A DNA stretch of 64,000 nt. Origin: Jacaranda mimosifolia (lineage: Eukaryota; Streptophyta; Magnoliopsida; Lamiales; Bignoniaceae). The stretch covers positions 13,373,001-13,437,000 of the forward strand of contig CM032128.1 of the NCBI GenBank assembly GCA_018894105.1, given 5' to 3'. The notes beneath the pieces are model-generated. The model did no database searches, was not told the origin of the DNA, and worked only from the letters and a program-made list of their open reading frames with translations. The number at the start of each line of letters is the position of its first letter. Position 1 is the first letter of the stretch. A program made the position numbers and the translations under genes. This document shows positions 32,231 through 45,318 of this stretch, in pieces.

Positions 32231-33050
32231 ATATTGTGGCATGCAAGACTTAGATATATTTTCAAGAATAGGATGAACAAGATAGAAACTCTCAAAGTAC
32301 TAAACATTAGTCGCATAGAAAATCTTCCTACTTGTGAATTTTGTTTAAAAGAAAAAATGACCAAAACTCTTTTTGTAGGATAAACGGAGCACACCACAAG
32401 TCCTTTAGATTTGATCCATACGGACGTCTGTGGACCACTAAACGTTAGTGTGAGAGGTGGCTATTCATACTTCATTACCTTTATCGATTATCATGCTTTG
32501 TTCGGACATGTGTATCTTATGAAGTACAAGTTCGAAGCTTTTGAAAAGTTCAAAGAGTATAGGAATAAAATAGAAAAGCAACAAGGTCTAAGTATTAAAG
32601 CTCTTCGATTGGATTGAGCTGGGTAACACTTGAGTACCGAATTTTTGAATTATCTAAAGGAAAGTAGGATTCTCTCATAATGGACTTCACCTGGCACACT
32701 CCAACATAATGGAGTAGCCGAGAGGAGAAACCACCTTGTTAGATATGGTATGTTCTATGATTAGCTTCATCGATGCGTTTATATCTTTTTGGGGATTCGC
32801 CTTAGCAATGGTGGTGAAGATACTAGATGTAATGCCCTCAAAGTTAGTGCCAAAGACACCACATGAGATGTGGTATGGCAAAGCACCTTCTTACTCTTTT
32901 TTGAAAGTTTGGGGGTCTCCTAAATACGTCAAGAGGTTAGTGGGAGACAAGTTTGATACAAGATCCACCTTGTGCAAGTTTGTAGGATACCTAAGAGAGT
33001 CTTTGGGTTATCATTTCTATGACACGGAACAAAAGGTGTTTGTTAAAGGA
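32231..33050 (+). pseudogene. Element D integrase remnant
   Basis: AILWHARL opens the zinc-binding lead-in, and a CEFCLKEKMTK-like block follows. 32411-32617 gives DVCGPLNVSVRGGYSYFITFID (first Asp) and a second block ending LRLD. The Glu lies in GVAERRNH near 32715 in another frame. The C-terminal domain (EMWYGKAPSYSFLKVWGSP, CKFVGYLRESLG) reaches 33045, where the LTR fragment starts. Confidence 0.8.
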
Positions 33051-33923
33051 GTGCGTAGCACAATAATCCATGAAATAAAGCACGTAAAGCTTAATCAAAA
33101 CTTGTATACACACCTCCCAAAGATCAAATCATGTTGGAAAATCGATTTGAAAGAAGATAAATACCTTGAATGCTCAAGAATCCAAGGTAGAATAGAGGAA
33201 ATGCTTGAACACTTCAAAGCTGTCTTCCTCTGGCACAACAGCAACTCGGAAACTTTTTCCCTATCAAAATACCTTCAAAATGCCTAAAATTTGGACACAA
33301 CCTCCTCAATACCTTGGGAAAGTTCCAGTCAAAAATTTAGCTAAAAATGAATCCGGCAGGGTCTGGAAAAGACACTCTGAACTTTTTACCCTTATAGTGG
33401 ATCTCCAAAAATAAATTCATCCAATTGTCGAGCCTTTAATGTGATGAACCACACACCATAGGAAAATTCCAATCACTCCTTAGTTAGCTAGAAATACAAG
33501 GAGAGAAGAAATAGTGAAGGCTGATTTTTAGGAGGGAGGATGAAGAAAAAGTGTGAAACTTCAACACATGAGTGAATCACACAAAATTAGAGGAAAAAAT
33601 GAAATATAACAATTAGAATTGCAAGCATGCTTTGGCTGGCCACCTCTCCCCTATTTATAGTGAGAGAGGTATGATGCAAGTTGGCATCACACCTCCTATG
33701 AGATTGGTGCCAACTTGTAAGGCAAGTTGCATGTGAAATTTTAATTTCACTTGCATTTGAATTTTATTTGGAATCTTCATTTCATCTCATGAAATGTCAT
33801 CCAAATAAATTAGAAATGCACTCCAAATGACCTCTTTCATTTGAATTTTTCCTCCAAAATTAATTCTTCATTCTAATTAAATTAACCTCTTAATTTAATT
33901 AATTAGTTATAACTTAATTAAAA
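33051..33923 (-). repeat. Family L LTR fragment (promoter-proximal third)
   Basis: Minus-oriented. Includes the TATA region (CTATTTATAG near 33650) with its neighbouring repeat, and part of U3. It ends in AT-rich U3 at about 33923, where the next LTR begins. A truncated copy or a recombination remnant. Confidence 0.65.
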
Positions 33924-36166
33924 GACGGTGTGAGCCAAGAATCCAATTATAACTATTTAAAAACTAAAATCTAACTTCATCACACCTCCCGAGGATCTAA
34001 TTCATGCTTCTAAAGTGGATTTAGGTTAAAAAATTACCTTAAAAGCAACATCCAACCAAAGAGAAGAAGACTAGCTTGAACTCCTTCAATGCAATCTCCA
34101 CTGGCGCAGCATATTGTGGACAACTTTTTCCCAACCAAAACTCGGTGGAATCGGATGAAATTTGGAAAGAAGATCACCAACATCTTAATGAAGAATCTAT
34201 AGTAGAAAAACCTGCCAAATCAAAAAATTAGAAGTGCCTCCAAAAATGGCTCCAAGTTACTATCCAAATAGAGGATTTCCAATAGGCTGGCAATCTAATT
34301 GTTTTGCCTCTAATGATAAGATCCACACACTAATGGACAATTCAAATCTCTTCTATGTTAGCTGGAAAAAAAAGAAGAGATGAAGGTATGAAGTGGCTGA
34401 ATTTTGGAGGTAGGAGATGAAGAATAATGTGAACCTTCAACACTTGAGGCAACACATGCAAAAGTGGAGGGAAATGGAAAAATCTGACAATCAGATGCTT
34501 GTGTGTAGAAAACATGCTTGGCTGTCCTACCCTCTATATCTATATATAGATGGACGAAAGGTGTGATGCTAAGGTGGCATCACACCTTCCTCAAGGTTGC
34601 TTGCCAACCTGCAAGCAAGTTGCATGTGAATTAAATGTGAATTTGAATTTCATTTGGAATCTTCATTTCATCTAAAGAAATGTCATCTAAATAAATTCTA
34701 ATTCACACCAAATGAACCCTTCATTTGAATTTTTCCTCCAAAATTGATTCTTCATTTTTAATTAAATTAAATACTTTAATGAAATTAATTAACCTTTGAC
34801 TTAACTCTTAAGTCAATTAGCTTAATTCTTTAAGCTAGTTATTGTTAATTTATCCTTAAGTTAACTTGACCAATTGATAGTCATGTGGCACCAATTAAAT
34901 TAACCTTTTAATTTAATTGGTCTAATTTAACTCCTTAAATTATTTAGATCAATTTAACAATTAAATTGATCAAACCAACATGACCAAAAAATTGTGTCAA
35001 TCGTCTGCTTCAAAAAAATTGATCACAGTTAAAATTTCTAACTCTTAAAAAAATTCCTCTTCATCAAGTAGAATTTCCAATTGGCTTTTATGTGAGACCC
35101 ATTCGGTTTTACCATTCATTGGACATGGGCTCACAACTCTTGTGATTTGTTGAATATCAAATATTTACATTAGTCTAAACTCCTTTAAACTAATGACACA
35201 ATTCAATTAATCTCATTAATTGAAGAGTACCCAATCTCCATGGTCGATGTCTAATCTCAAGTCCATGGAGCCCAACTAATTGGCCAAAATGAATGCTTTT
35301 GGAGAACCATTATGGCTCTACGCTTACTATGCAAATATGGTCCTTCTGTCTTCTATATCCCAAAAGAAGCCTAAGGCAAGATAATTGTCAACTCCTTAAT
35401 GGCCTCGATACTATGTCTATATTTCAATGTTCAATTTTCCTTTATGACCTCATCTTTGAAAAACTCAATTTTCAAATTATCATAGTACCTCACTCAAGAA
35501 TTTCATGGAATTAATCATTATAGAATACATAGGAAATGCACTCACCTTCACAAAGGTGAGGAGTCGGATCCCATCTTAGATCTCACAAACCTCCATGTTT
35601 AAGTAGCTCATGCCCAATCTCAACTCAAAAGACCCTCTAAGTGGTCAAGGAAGAGTCAAAATATGAGGACTTAAACACAAGGTTACCGTGGATCCTTAGG
35701 TCAAAGGACTAATTATATGCACTAACATAAACTGGAGAACTTGCCCCGATGGCTATCTAGTGGATTCTCTGGGCAGACCTTCAACGAACTTGTTCTCTAG
35801 CAAGCACCCACTAACATGCACCCAAATCTCATATGGTTTGCTCACAAAATAGAGGAATATCCAACCCTTGGATTTATGCATCTTTAGTGCAAGTCTATCC
35901 AGATCTTAGATACCCTATCTCATAAGATCTTATGACATAGAAGATTTAAGATCACAATCGGTAAGACTTGTTTCATGATCACCACCCAGTGCGGACCATG
36001 TGCCATAGTATTGTGTGATCTAAAGGCTTCAACTAAATGCCAGTGAAGCAATATAAACATAAGATGAAGATGACCATTTATAATGAATATCATTCAACCA
36101 AGATTATATCACAAGTGAAATAGTTTACATGCCAATCTAATTGGCTTATGGGGTACTATTCCAATA
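33924..36166 (-). repeat. 3' LTR of element G
   Basis: About 2.24 kb. In element sense it starts TATTGGAATAGTACCCC (mutated TGTTGG) directly after the purine tract at 36167-36176. It contains the best example of the promoter inverted repeat: perfect 12-bp arms AAGGTGTGATGC (34558-34569) and GCATCACACCTT (34577-34588) beside TATATATAGA. Confidence 0.8.
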
Positions 36167-37715
36167 TTCTCCTGCTTTAAAGCCAATTTCCCATAGCCTT
36201 AAGACCCATCTTCTCAATATGTCCTTCAAAGACCTTTTGCAATAGGGTTTTGTCAATAGATTTGCTTTATTCTCTTTTGGGGCAGCTCTTTCCACTATAA
36301 TGTCGTCTCTATCAATGATCTGCCAGATCAGATGATATCGCCTCAAAATGTGCTTGGATCACTAATGAGATCTTAGCTCCTTAGCTTGTGAAGCTGCACT
36401 ATTGTTGTCACAGAAGACAACTATAGGCTTAATAATGCTAGGCACTACATCCAATTCTTGGATAAAGTTTTTGATCCAAACTATTTCCTTTGCAGCTTTC
36501 GAAAGTGCAACATATTCCACCTCGATGGTTGAATCAGCCGTGGTGTCTTGTATAGAACTCTTCCAACTCACCGCACTGCCATTGAGGCAAAATATAAACC
36601 CCGTAGTAGATTTTAGGCCATCAACATTAGATTGGAAACTAGAATCCAAAAACCACTCAAGTTTCAATTCTCCTTTACCTACACGAAAAACAATTCTTTA
36701 GTCCTTCTTAAGTACTTAAGCATAGCTTTAACGGCCACCCAGTAACTTTCACCAGGGTTGGATTGGAAAAGGCTCATAACACTTAGAGTGTGTGCCACAT
36801 CCGGTCTTGTACATTGAATGGCATATTTTATGCTCCCAATAGAAGACGCATAAGGTATGTAGGACATCTTGTGTCACTCTTCCTCTGTATTAGGGGTCAT
36901 AAACTTGGAGAGACGAAGACTGTGTCCCATAGGGAGGAATCCCTTTTTAGATTTTTCCATTCTAAATCTCTTTAGTATCTTGCCACTGCATAGGGTTTAA
37001 GAAAGTCCTAGCATCCTCCTCAATCTATCTTTATAGATGCGTATTCCTAATATATAGGATTCTACTCCCAAATCCTTCATGGAGAATTGAGTAGATAACT
37101 ATACTTTAGTACACTCTAGCATTGCTCTCTTATTCCTAATGAGAAGAATGTCATCAACATAAAGCACAATAAATTGTATACTACTCCCACTAGCCTTCTT
37201 GTACACATATGGTTCACACATTTGTGATAAAGCTAAATGATTTGACTATCTTGTCAAAATGTATGTTACAACTTTGAAATGCTTGCTTGAGTCCATAAAT
37301 GAATCTCTCGAGTTTGTAAACCTTTTGTTCATTCCCTTTGGATGTAAAACCTTGTGGTTGCTCTATATAGATATCTTCTTCAATGTCTCCACTGAGGAAA
37401 ATGGTTTTCACATCCATTCGTCATATCTCATAGTCATAATATGTAGCTGTGGCAAGTAAAATCCGAATAGACTTAGGCATTATGACTGGTGAAAAAGTTT
37501 TCTCAAAATCAATACTGTGTCTTTGAGTGTAACCTTTTGTCAGTAGTTGCACTTTAAAGGTCATTACCTCTCCATCGATTACTAGCTTTCACTTATAGAT
37601 GCACTTGTAACCAATAAGAACTATTCCCTTTGGTGGATCTACCAAAGTCCATACTTTGTTGAAGTACATGGAGTCCATTTCGGATTTCATAACGTCAAGC
37701 CAATATCTTGAGTCT
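36146..37715 (-). pseudogene. Element G reverse transcriptase and RNase H remnant
   Basis: From 37715 downward: VWTLVDPPKG, a QRHSIDFEKTFSPV block, then AFLNG-equivalent MDVKTIFLSGDIEEDIYIEQ with QPQGF (37340-37417), YGLKQA, and YVDDILLI near 37140-37180, so the catalytic motif is intact in its frame. RNase H: TRPDVAHTLS (36790), LKYLRRTK, FLDSSFQSNVDGLKSTTGF, STIEVEYVALS (36520) and KHIxRRYHLI. Separate frames, several stops. Confidence 0.85.
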
Positions 37716-38067
37716 ATGTCCAACATGCTTTCTCATAGGTCTTCAGATCATCATCCCATTGGCCCATCTCATGAAGGAATCTGAACCTTTTGGGTTGCTT
37801 CTTGATCCGGTCAGACCTTCTTGGAGGTTGTGTGTAAAGCTCTTGATGCTTTCTTTTTTCCACTGCTTGTGGGATTTGATGATCATCTTAAACTTCATCA
37901 AGTTCAACGACAATGCCTTTTCTATCTAATAGAAAATCTTTTTCCAAAAAGGTACCTTTTCTTGAAACAAGCAAACTTTGTTCTACGGGATCATAAAAGT
38001 AATAACTTAAAGGGTATTCCATAAACTTGCACAAGATGGATCTACTATCCAACTTATCTCCTACTAA

Positions 38068-38663
38068 TCATCTAACGTAAGCAGGACATCTCTCAACTCT
38101 TAGAAAAGAGTAAGAAGGTGCTTTTCTATACCACATCTCATGTAGTGTCTTTGACACCGACTTTAAAGGTACTACATTTAGTAACTTCATTACTGTTTCT
38201 ACAGCATATCCCCAAAAGGATATAGGCACATCAGAAAAGATCATCATGGAACGTACCACATCTAACAAGGTATGATTTTTCTTCTCGGTTACTCCATTAT
38301 GTTGGGGTGTGCCGGTGGAGTCCATTGAGAGAGAGTTCCATTTTCTTTTAGATAACCCAAGAATTCGGTACTTAAGTATTCTTCCCCTTGATCCAATTGA
38401 AGAGCTTTAATACAAAGTCCTTTTTGCTTTTCTACTTTATTCCTATACTCTTTGAACTTTTCAAAGGCTTCGCACTTGTACTTCATAAGATACACATATC
38501 TAAACTGAATATGGTCATTGGTGAAGGTGATGAAGTAAGAATAGCTTCCTCTCACACTAACTCTTAGCTGGCCACAAACATCTATATGGATGAAATCTAA
38601 AGGACTTGTGGTTCGCTCCATTTGTCCCACAAAAGGAGCTTTGGTCATTTTCCTTTCAAGCAA
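38068..38663 (-). pseudogene. Element G integrase remnant
   Basis: Two overlapping open stretches. 38289-38663 has KMTKAPFVGQMERTTSPLDF, DVCGQLRVS (first Asp) and LQLDQGEEYLS, where the usual DRGGEYLS has lost its Arg. 38068-38325 has HNGVTEKKNHTLLD (catalytic Glu present as TEKKN) and the C-terminal EMWYRKAPSYSF. One frameshift separates them. Confidence 0.8.
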
Positions 38664-38689
38664 GATTCACAAGTAGGAAGTTCCTCAAT

Positions 38690-39300
38690 GCCATTAACAT
38701 TTAGTGCTTTGAGAGCTTCTAACTTGCTCATCTTATTTTTAGAGATATGTTCAAGTCTAGCATGCCACAAGATTCATCTTCTTGGTTATCTAATTTTCTT
38801 TTACTTGATTGAATTTGCATCAATGAAGGTTGAAAATCAAGTATATATGATCCATTGTTTAATGTATCTTGTGCAATTAAAGAACCATTCTTTAATGCTT
38901 TCAACATCCCATTCGATATTAAAAAATCATATCCTTTATTATTTAAAATGGGAATAGAAATAATATTCTTGATAATAGAGGGTACACAATAACATGGATC
39001 AAGCACAATGCAAGCATTCCCCAAGTCTAACTTGATTATGCCTTCAACCATGGCCGCAACGTTTGCTCCATTTTCAAGGCAAAGGATCATATCCCCTTCA
39101 TTGAGACTTTTTCTTCTTTCCATCCCCTGTAATGAATTACAAATATGAGAACGACATGCGATTTCAAATACTCATGAGGAAGAATTTATCGTTATGTTCA
39201 CTTCAATAAAGTAGATACCCTTTTCAAAGATTGCAAGGTAAGCTTTGCAATTCCTTTTCTAATGTCATTTTTTGCCACAATGGAAACAACTCACATCTAA
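38690..39300 (-). pseudogene. Element G protease and gag C-terminal remnant
   Basis: 38728-39123 (131 codons) covers the region after the protease active site: IIKLDLGNACIVLDPCYCVP and NNKGYDFLISNGMLK. Upstream, 39123-39300 reads like a zinc knuckle (CFHCG then KRNCKAYLA) followed by a decayed protease start. The gag N-terminal part, leader and PBS of this copy are missing: the knuckle abuts the next LTR at about 39306. Confidence 0.7.
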
Positions 39301-39305
39301 AGGTG

Positions 39306-41542
39306 TGTGTGGCACTAAGAACCAAATATTCTGGAAAAAAAAATAATATTAATAAAACTAGTCCACACACATCCATAAGGATCAAGACATGCATAGGATT
39401 CAGATTTAAAGAGGGATGTACCTTGATGAAATCAAAAATATAGGAGGAAGAGAAAACGCCCTTCAACTTTTGAAGCTGTCTCCTCACTGGTGCAGCAAGA
39501 ACACCAACGAATTTCCCCAAGTTAAACACCTCCTTTTGAGCCAAAAATTTTACTGCACTCTCAACACCTTGAAGATGTTACAGCCAAAATTTTAGCTCAA
39601 TCAGAACAAAATAAGTCCTCCCAGAACTCAGTGCAAGCGGCTGCCAGAAACTACTTCAACAAGAGCAATAGCAATCTAAATGTATTGCCTCTAACGAGAT
39701 AGTACACACACCAAATGGATGGACCTTTTCTCTACAAAAATGGCTTAAGATAATTGGAAAGAAATGAAGGAAAGAAGTCCAAGTATGGATGGGGAGGATG
39801 AAGGAAGTTGGAGAGATTTGCGAATATTCTAACTATTAGATGCCCAATAAAAAAGTTGTTGGGAGAATAATGCACACCTTGCATAACAATTGCCTAGTGG
39901 CCATCCCTTCCTATATTTATATATAGGATTAGGATGGTGTGTGGTCACACACCATCTTCAAGGAGGGGATGCCACTGTCCATGCCAAGGTGGCCATTAAC
40001 AATTAGTGTTAATGTGAATTTGAATGTCATTTGGAATTTACATTTCATCTCATGAAATGTCTTCCAAATGAATTCTAATTCCATATTAAATGAACCCTTC
40101 ATTTAATAATACTCTCCAAAATAAACTCTCCAAATTAATTAAATTAAACAATTTAATTTAATTAATAATCCTTTGACTTAACTCTAAGTCAAAGTTCTTA
40201 ACTCTTTAAGCTAGTCAAAATTAATTTAACTCTTAAATTAATTTGATGAATTGATAGTCAGGTGGCATCAATTAATTAAATCTTAATTAATTCATCTTAA
40301 TTTAATTCTTAAATTAAATTGACCAATTCAACTCTTAAATTGATCAAGCCAAAAATGACTTCAATTTTCACCTCCTTCAAAGTTGGCCAAGATGAATTTT
40401 CTAACACTTAGAAAATTCTCCTTCCTTGAATAGGTCATTCAATTTGGCTGTTATGTGTGACCCATTAAGTTTTACCATTAATTGGACATAGGCTCACAAC
40501 TCCTTGTGACTTATGGAATATCAAATATTCACATTACTTTAAACTCCTTTAAACTAAGCAACTCAATTAAATCAATCTCATTAATTGAAGAGTACCCAAT
40601 CTTCATGGTCGATGTCCAACCTCAAGCTCATGGAGCCCAAATAATTGGCCAAAATGAATGCTCTTGAAACTATTCTAGCATTACGTGTACCATGCAAATA
40701 CAGTCTTCCGTCTCATATCTCCGTGAAAGAGGCATAGGGCAAGATATTAGTCGGCTCTCTAATAGCCTCAATACTATGCTTCTATTCTCAATGTTTGATT
40801 CCCTTAGTGACCTCATCTTTGGAAAAACCTTTCCAAATTGTCACATCACTTTCCGCAAGGATTTCTTAGAATTGATCATTATAGAACGCATAGGAGATGC
40901 ACTTGCCCTTCATAAAAGCGAGGAGTCAAATTCCATCTTGGATCTCACAAATGTCCATGTCTAGTAGCTTATGCCCAAACTCAACATGAGTGGCCCACTA
41001 AGTAACCAAGAAAGAGTCAAAGCATAAGGACCAAACACAAGGTTACCATGGATCCTCAGATGAAAAAACTAATAATATGCACTAGCATAAGCTGGAGAAC
41101 TTGCCACTACTGACCAGCTATTTTGGCTATCTAGTGGATTCTCCAAGCAGGTCTTTAGTGCCTTGTTATCTAACAAGCACCCACTAATATGCATCCATAT
41201 TTCATATGGGATTGCTAATGGAATGGAGCAACATCTAAGCCTTGGACTTATACATCGTTAGTGCAAGTCTATTCGGATCATAGATGCCCTGTCTTGAAAG
41301 ATCCTATGACTTAGAAGATTTAAGATCACGACCGTGTAGGACTTATTCCATGATCACCATCTAATGCATAATTAAGTCATGTAATCTTGTGTGATCTAAA
41401 GGCGTCATCCAAATGCTAGTGAAGTAAACAATGAGCATAAGATGAAAATGGCCATATAATGAATATCATTCAATTAAGATTGTCTTACAAGGAAATAGTT
41501 TATAAGGCTAATCTAATTGGCTTATGGGGCACTATTCCAACA
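39306..41542 (-). repeat. LTR shared by elements G (5') and H (3')
   Basis: A complete minus LTR ending on the plus strand GGGGCACTATTCCAACA. To its right is the purine tract and RNase H end of element H; to its left is gag of element G. Serving as 5' LTR of one and 3' LTR of the next is the signature of LTR-internal-LTR-internal chains. Confidence 0.8.
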
Positions 41543-43130
41543 ATCTCCGACTTACCCTAAAGCCAATGCTCCATGGCCTTCAGATCCATTTTCTCACGAT
41601 GTCCTTCAAAGACTTTTTGCGATAGGGGTTTAGTCAATAGGTCTGCTATATTCTCTTCCGAGGTAACTTTCTCCACTCGGATGCCGTCTCTATCAATGAT
41701 CTCTCGAATCAAGTGATATTGCCTCAAAATATGCTTGGATCACTGATGAGATCTTGGCTCATTAGCTTGCGCTACCGCCTTGTTGTTTTCACAGAAGACA
41801 ACTATTGGCTCAGTAATGCTAGGCACTACATTCAACTCTTGAATAAAGTTTTTCATCCAAACACCTTCTTTTGTAGCTTTCGAAGCCCCAATATATTTTG
41901 CCTCTGTGGTAGAGTCGACTGTGGTGTCTTATTTGGAACTCTTCCAACTCACCTTGCCGCCGTTGAGGTGAAATATGAATCTAGAAGTAGACTTCAAGTC
42001 ATCTACATCAGATTCGAAACTAGAATCTAAAAACCCTGCGAGTTTCAATTTTCCATTGCCGTATACCAAAAATAAATCCTTAGTCCTTCTCAAGTACTTA
42101 AGGATTGCTTTAACGGCTATCTAGTAACTCTCACTGGGATTGGATTGGAACCTACTCATAACACTTCAAAGTGTGCCATATTCGATTTTGTACATTGAAC
42201 TGCATACATTATGCTCCCAATGGTAGAGGCATGAGGTATGTGGGATATCCTCTATATCTCATCTTCAGTTTTGGGGGCCATAGACTTGGAGAGACGAACG
42301 CCACATCCCATATGAAGAAATCCCCTATTGGATTCTTTCGTACTAAACCTCTATAGTATTTTGTTAATATATAGGGTTTGGAAATGCCCTAGAATCCTCG
42401 TCGATCTATCTCTATAGGTATATATTCCTAATACATAGGATGCTTCTCCCAAATCCTTCATGGAGAATTAGTGTAGATAACCACACTTTAGTACACTCTA
42501 ACATTCCTACCTCATTCCTAATGAGAAGGATGTCATCGCCATAAAGCACAATAAATTGTACATTACTCCCACTAGCCTTCATATATATACATAGTTCATT
42601 CACATTTTTGACTAAGCCAAATGATTTGACTATTTTGTCAAAATATATGTTCCAACTTCGGGATGCCTATTCGAGTTAATAAATGGATCTCTGGAGTTTG
42701 CAAACTTTTTATTCACTCATCTTGGATATAAAACCTTGTGGTTGCTCCATATATATTTCTTCTTCAATGTCTCCATTGAGGAAAACAGTTTTCACATTTA
42801 TTTGCCATATCTCATTGTCATAATATGCAGCTGTGGGAAGTAGAATTCGAATGGACTTAGGCATTGTGACCGGTGAAAAGGTTTCCTCGAAATCAATAAG
42901 TGTAACCCTTTTCCACTAATCACACCTTAAAGGTCATAACCTCTCAATCGATTCCTAGCTTTCGCTTATAGATCCACTTGCAACCAATGGGTACTACACC
43001 CTTTGGTGGATCTACCAAAGTTCATACTTTGTTGCAGTACATGGAGTCCATTTTAGATCTCATGGCGTTAAGCTAATGTCCTGAGTTTATATCCAACATA
43101 GCTTCATCGTAGGTCTTCAAATCAATATTC
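41543..43130 (-). pseudogene. Element H RNase H and reverse transcriptase remnant
   Basis: RNase H lies at 41545-42075, with FLDSSFESDVDDLKSTSRF and a STTEAKYIG block. The RT follows to about 43130; 42412-42603 contains VQFIVLYGDDILLIRNE, so the usual YVDD reads YGDD. The RT entry VDPPKGV lies near 43010. Stops and frameshifts throughout. Confidence 0.8.
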
Positions 43131-43216
43131 GATTGGCCCATCCTATGAAGGAATCCGAACCTTTCAGGTTGCTTCTTGATTCGATCAGATCTTCTCAGAG
43201 GTTGTGTGTGAAGCTC

Positions 43217-44040
43217 TTATTGCTCGCTTGTTTCCACCGCCTGTGGGATTTGATGATCATATTGAACTTCATCAAGTTCGTAAACAACGCCATTTCTATC
43301 CAACAGAAATTTCTTTTCTAAAAAGGTGGCATTCCTCGAAACGAACACCTTTTGTTCCGAGGGATCATATAGGTAACAACCCATAGACTCTCTTGGGTAT
43401 CCTACAAACTTGCACAAGGTAGATCTACTATCTAACTTGTCTTTCACTGTTCGTCTCATGTAAGTAGAAGACTCCCAAACCCTAAGGTAATGGTAAGAGG
43501 GTGCTTTGCTATACCGCATCTCATGCGGCATTTTTGGCACCGACTTTGAAGGTACTACATTTAGTAACTTTGTCGTCGTTTCTAAGGCGTATCCTCAAAA
43601 AGATATGAGCACATCAAAAAAGCTCATCATGGAATGTACCATATCCAACAACGTATGGTTTCTCCTCTTGGCTACTCCATTGGTTGGGGTGTGACGGGCA
43701 GAGTCCAATGTGGGAGAGTCCTATTCTCTTTTAGATAATCCAAAATTTTGGTACTTAAGTATTCTCTCCCTCGATCTGATTGAAGAGCTTTAATACTAAG
43801 TCCTAATTGCTTTTTCACTTCATTCCTATACTCTCTGAACTTTTCAAAGGATTCGGACTTGTACTTTATAAGCTATACGTGTCCGAACTGACTATAATCA
43901 TTGGTAAAGGTGATGAAGTAAAAACAACCATTTCTTGCACTAAATCTTAGTAGGCCATAAATATCTGTGTGGATCAAATCCAAAAGATTTGTGGAGCGCT
44001 CTGATTATCCTACAAAAGGAGCATTGGTCATTTTTCCCTT
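43217..44040 (-). pseudogene. Element H integrase remnant
   Basis: 43217-43540 is the C-terminal domain (EMRYSKAPSYHYLRVWESSTYM, CKFVGYPRESMGCYLYDPSEQK). The catalytic core between 43640 and 44040 is broken up but recognisable from KMTNAPFVG at its start. Confidence 0.75.
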
Positions 44041-44448
44041 CAAATAGGATTCATAAGTAGGAAAGTTCTCAAAAGCAATAACTTTTAGTGCTTTGAGAGC
44101 TTCCATCTTGCTCATCCTATTCTTAGAGATATGCCCAAGCCTTGCATGCCAAAGGATGGCATCTTCTTGGCTATCTAATTTCTTTTTACTTGATTGAATG
44201 TGCATTAATGAAGATTGAGATTTGAGTACATATAATCTGTTAATCAATATACCTTGAGCAATTAAAGATCCATTCTTCAATGTCTTCAATGTCCCATTCA
44301 ATATCGAAAAATCATATCCTTCATAATCAAGAACGGGAATATATATAATATTCCTAGCAAGATTTGGTACATAAGAAACTGGACCAAGTACAATACTAGA
44401 ATTTCCCAAATCTAACTTGATAAGCCTTAGACCATGGTCGCAACTCAA
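44005..44448 (-). pseudogene. Element H protease C-terminal part and GAG-pre-integrase
   Basis: 147 open codons: LIKLDLGNSSIVLGPVSYVP, YEGYDFSILNGTLK, then AILWHARLGHISKNRMSKME, the zinc-binding lead-in (H-x-H pattern), and ENFPTYESYLKGKMTNAP. The CxxC of this motif is replaced by YESY. The protease active-site region upstream is deleted. Confidence 0.75.
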
Positions 44449-44583
44449 ATACCCATTGAGGAAGAATTGGTCGTTAAATGCACTTCAATAAAGTATATAC
44501 CCTTCTCAAAGGTTGCAAGGTAAGCCTTGCAATTTCTCTTCCAGTATCATTTTTCACCACAATGGAAACAACTTGCATCGATT

Positions 44584-45318
44584 TTAGCCTTTTTCTCGAA
44601 CCCCCGAACATTTCATGGGTTGCTTCCCTTTCAAGAAAGAACTCTTCTTCCTCTTACCTCCACTTCTTGGGCACCTAGGGCCTTTCAACTTGGAGGAAGA
44701 AGCTGGCATAAGAGGTTTCTCCTTTTTCATAGTCACCTCAGTGGTCACAAGCATGTTCACCAATCCGTTAATCATAAATTCTTGTTTGGACATGTTAAAG
44801 TTCATAATGACTTGGTCGAACGATGGTAGCAATGATTGGAGGATCAAATCCACATAGAGGTCATTGTCCATAATCATGTCAAGTTGTTTAAGCTTCTCGG
44901 TGAGTCCTATCATCTTAAGCCCGTGATCATGGACACTTGTTCCCTCACTCATCCTTGACCTGAAGAGCTCTATAAATAAAGCAAACCTTTCGTATGCAGT
45001 TTTTACACTGTACAACTCTTGTAGGTGCATGTATACCTCCCTAGTATGTTTCATATGCTTGTGAGTCTTTTGAAGCTCGTTGGTCATCGAAGTCAATATG
45101 AGGCATCTAATTTGTAGATCATTATCTACAAATTTTGTGAACCTTTCACGGTCCTCATTGGTGGCGTCACCACCCAATGTGTTTGTAGGACTTTGATCTA
45201 GGACATCAGTCCTCTTATCGGAGTCAAGAATTATCTTAAGGTTTATCAACCAATCATGGAAGTTTGGCCCAGTTAGCTTATTGGTTTATAAAATGCTTGT
45301 GAGTAGACCTTTAGCCAT
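44584..45318 (-). pseudogene. Element H gag, best preserved coding segment of family L
   Basis: An ATG at 45316-45318 starts an MAKGLLTSIL sequence. One stop follows where copy C has a Glu codon, then TNKLTGPNFHDWL leads into a 221-codon ORF (45249-44584). Copia capsid blocks are clear: NLKIILDSDKR-type entry, CLILTSMTNELQ, AYERFALFIELF, MSEGTSVHDHGLKMIGLTEKL and VDLILQSLLPSFDQVIMNFN, then a basic tail GGKRKKSSFLKGKQP. The zinc knuckle (CFHCGEK then YWKRNC, His changed to Tyr) lies just after a stop, at about 44560. One lesion at the N-terminus and one before the knuckle. Confidence 0.85.

Larger units (their letters stand above)
24783..33050 (+). mobile_element. Family L copia element D, plus strand, 3' half missing
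   Basis: A 5' LTR lacking its first 110 bp or so (24783-26882), an eroded primer-binding site, a leader (26883-28200, resuming at 30401 after a nested solo LTR), gag, protease and integrase. It stops at about 33050 inside the integrase C-terminal domain, where a minus-oriented LTR fragment begins. RT, RNase H and the 3' LTR are absent. Confidence 0.8.

Noticed and set aside
39224..39544. 106-codon minus-strand ORF
   Set aside because: Spans the junction of LTR and gag remnant and mixes LTR sequence with zinc-knuckle complement; no family match.
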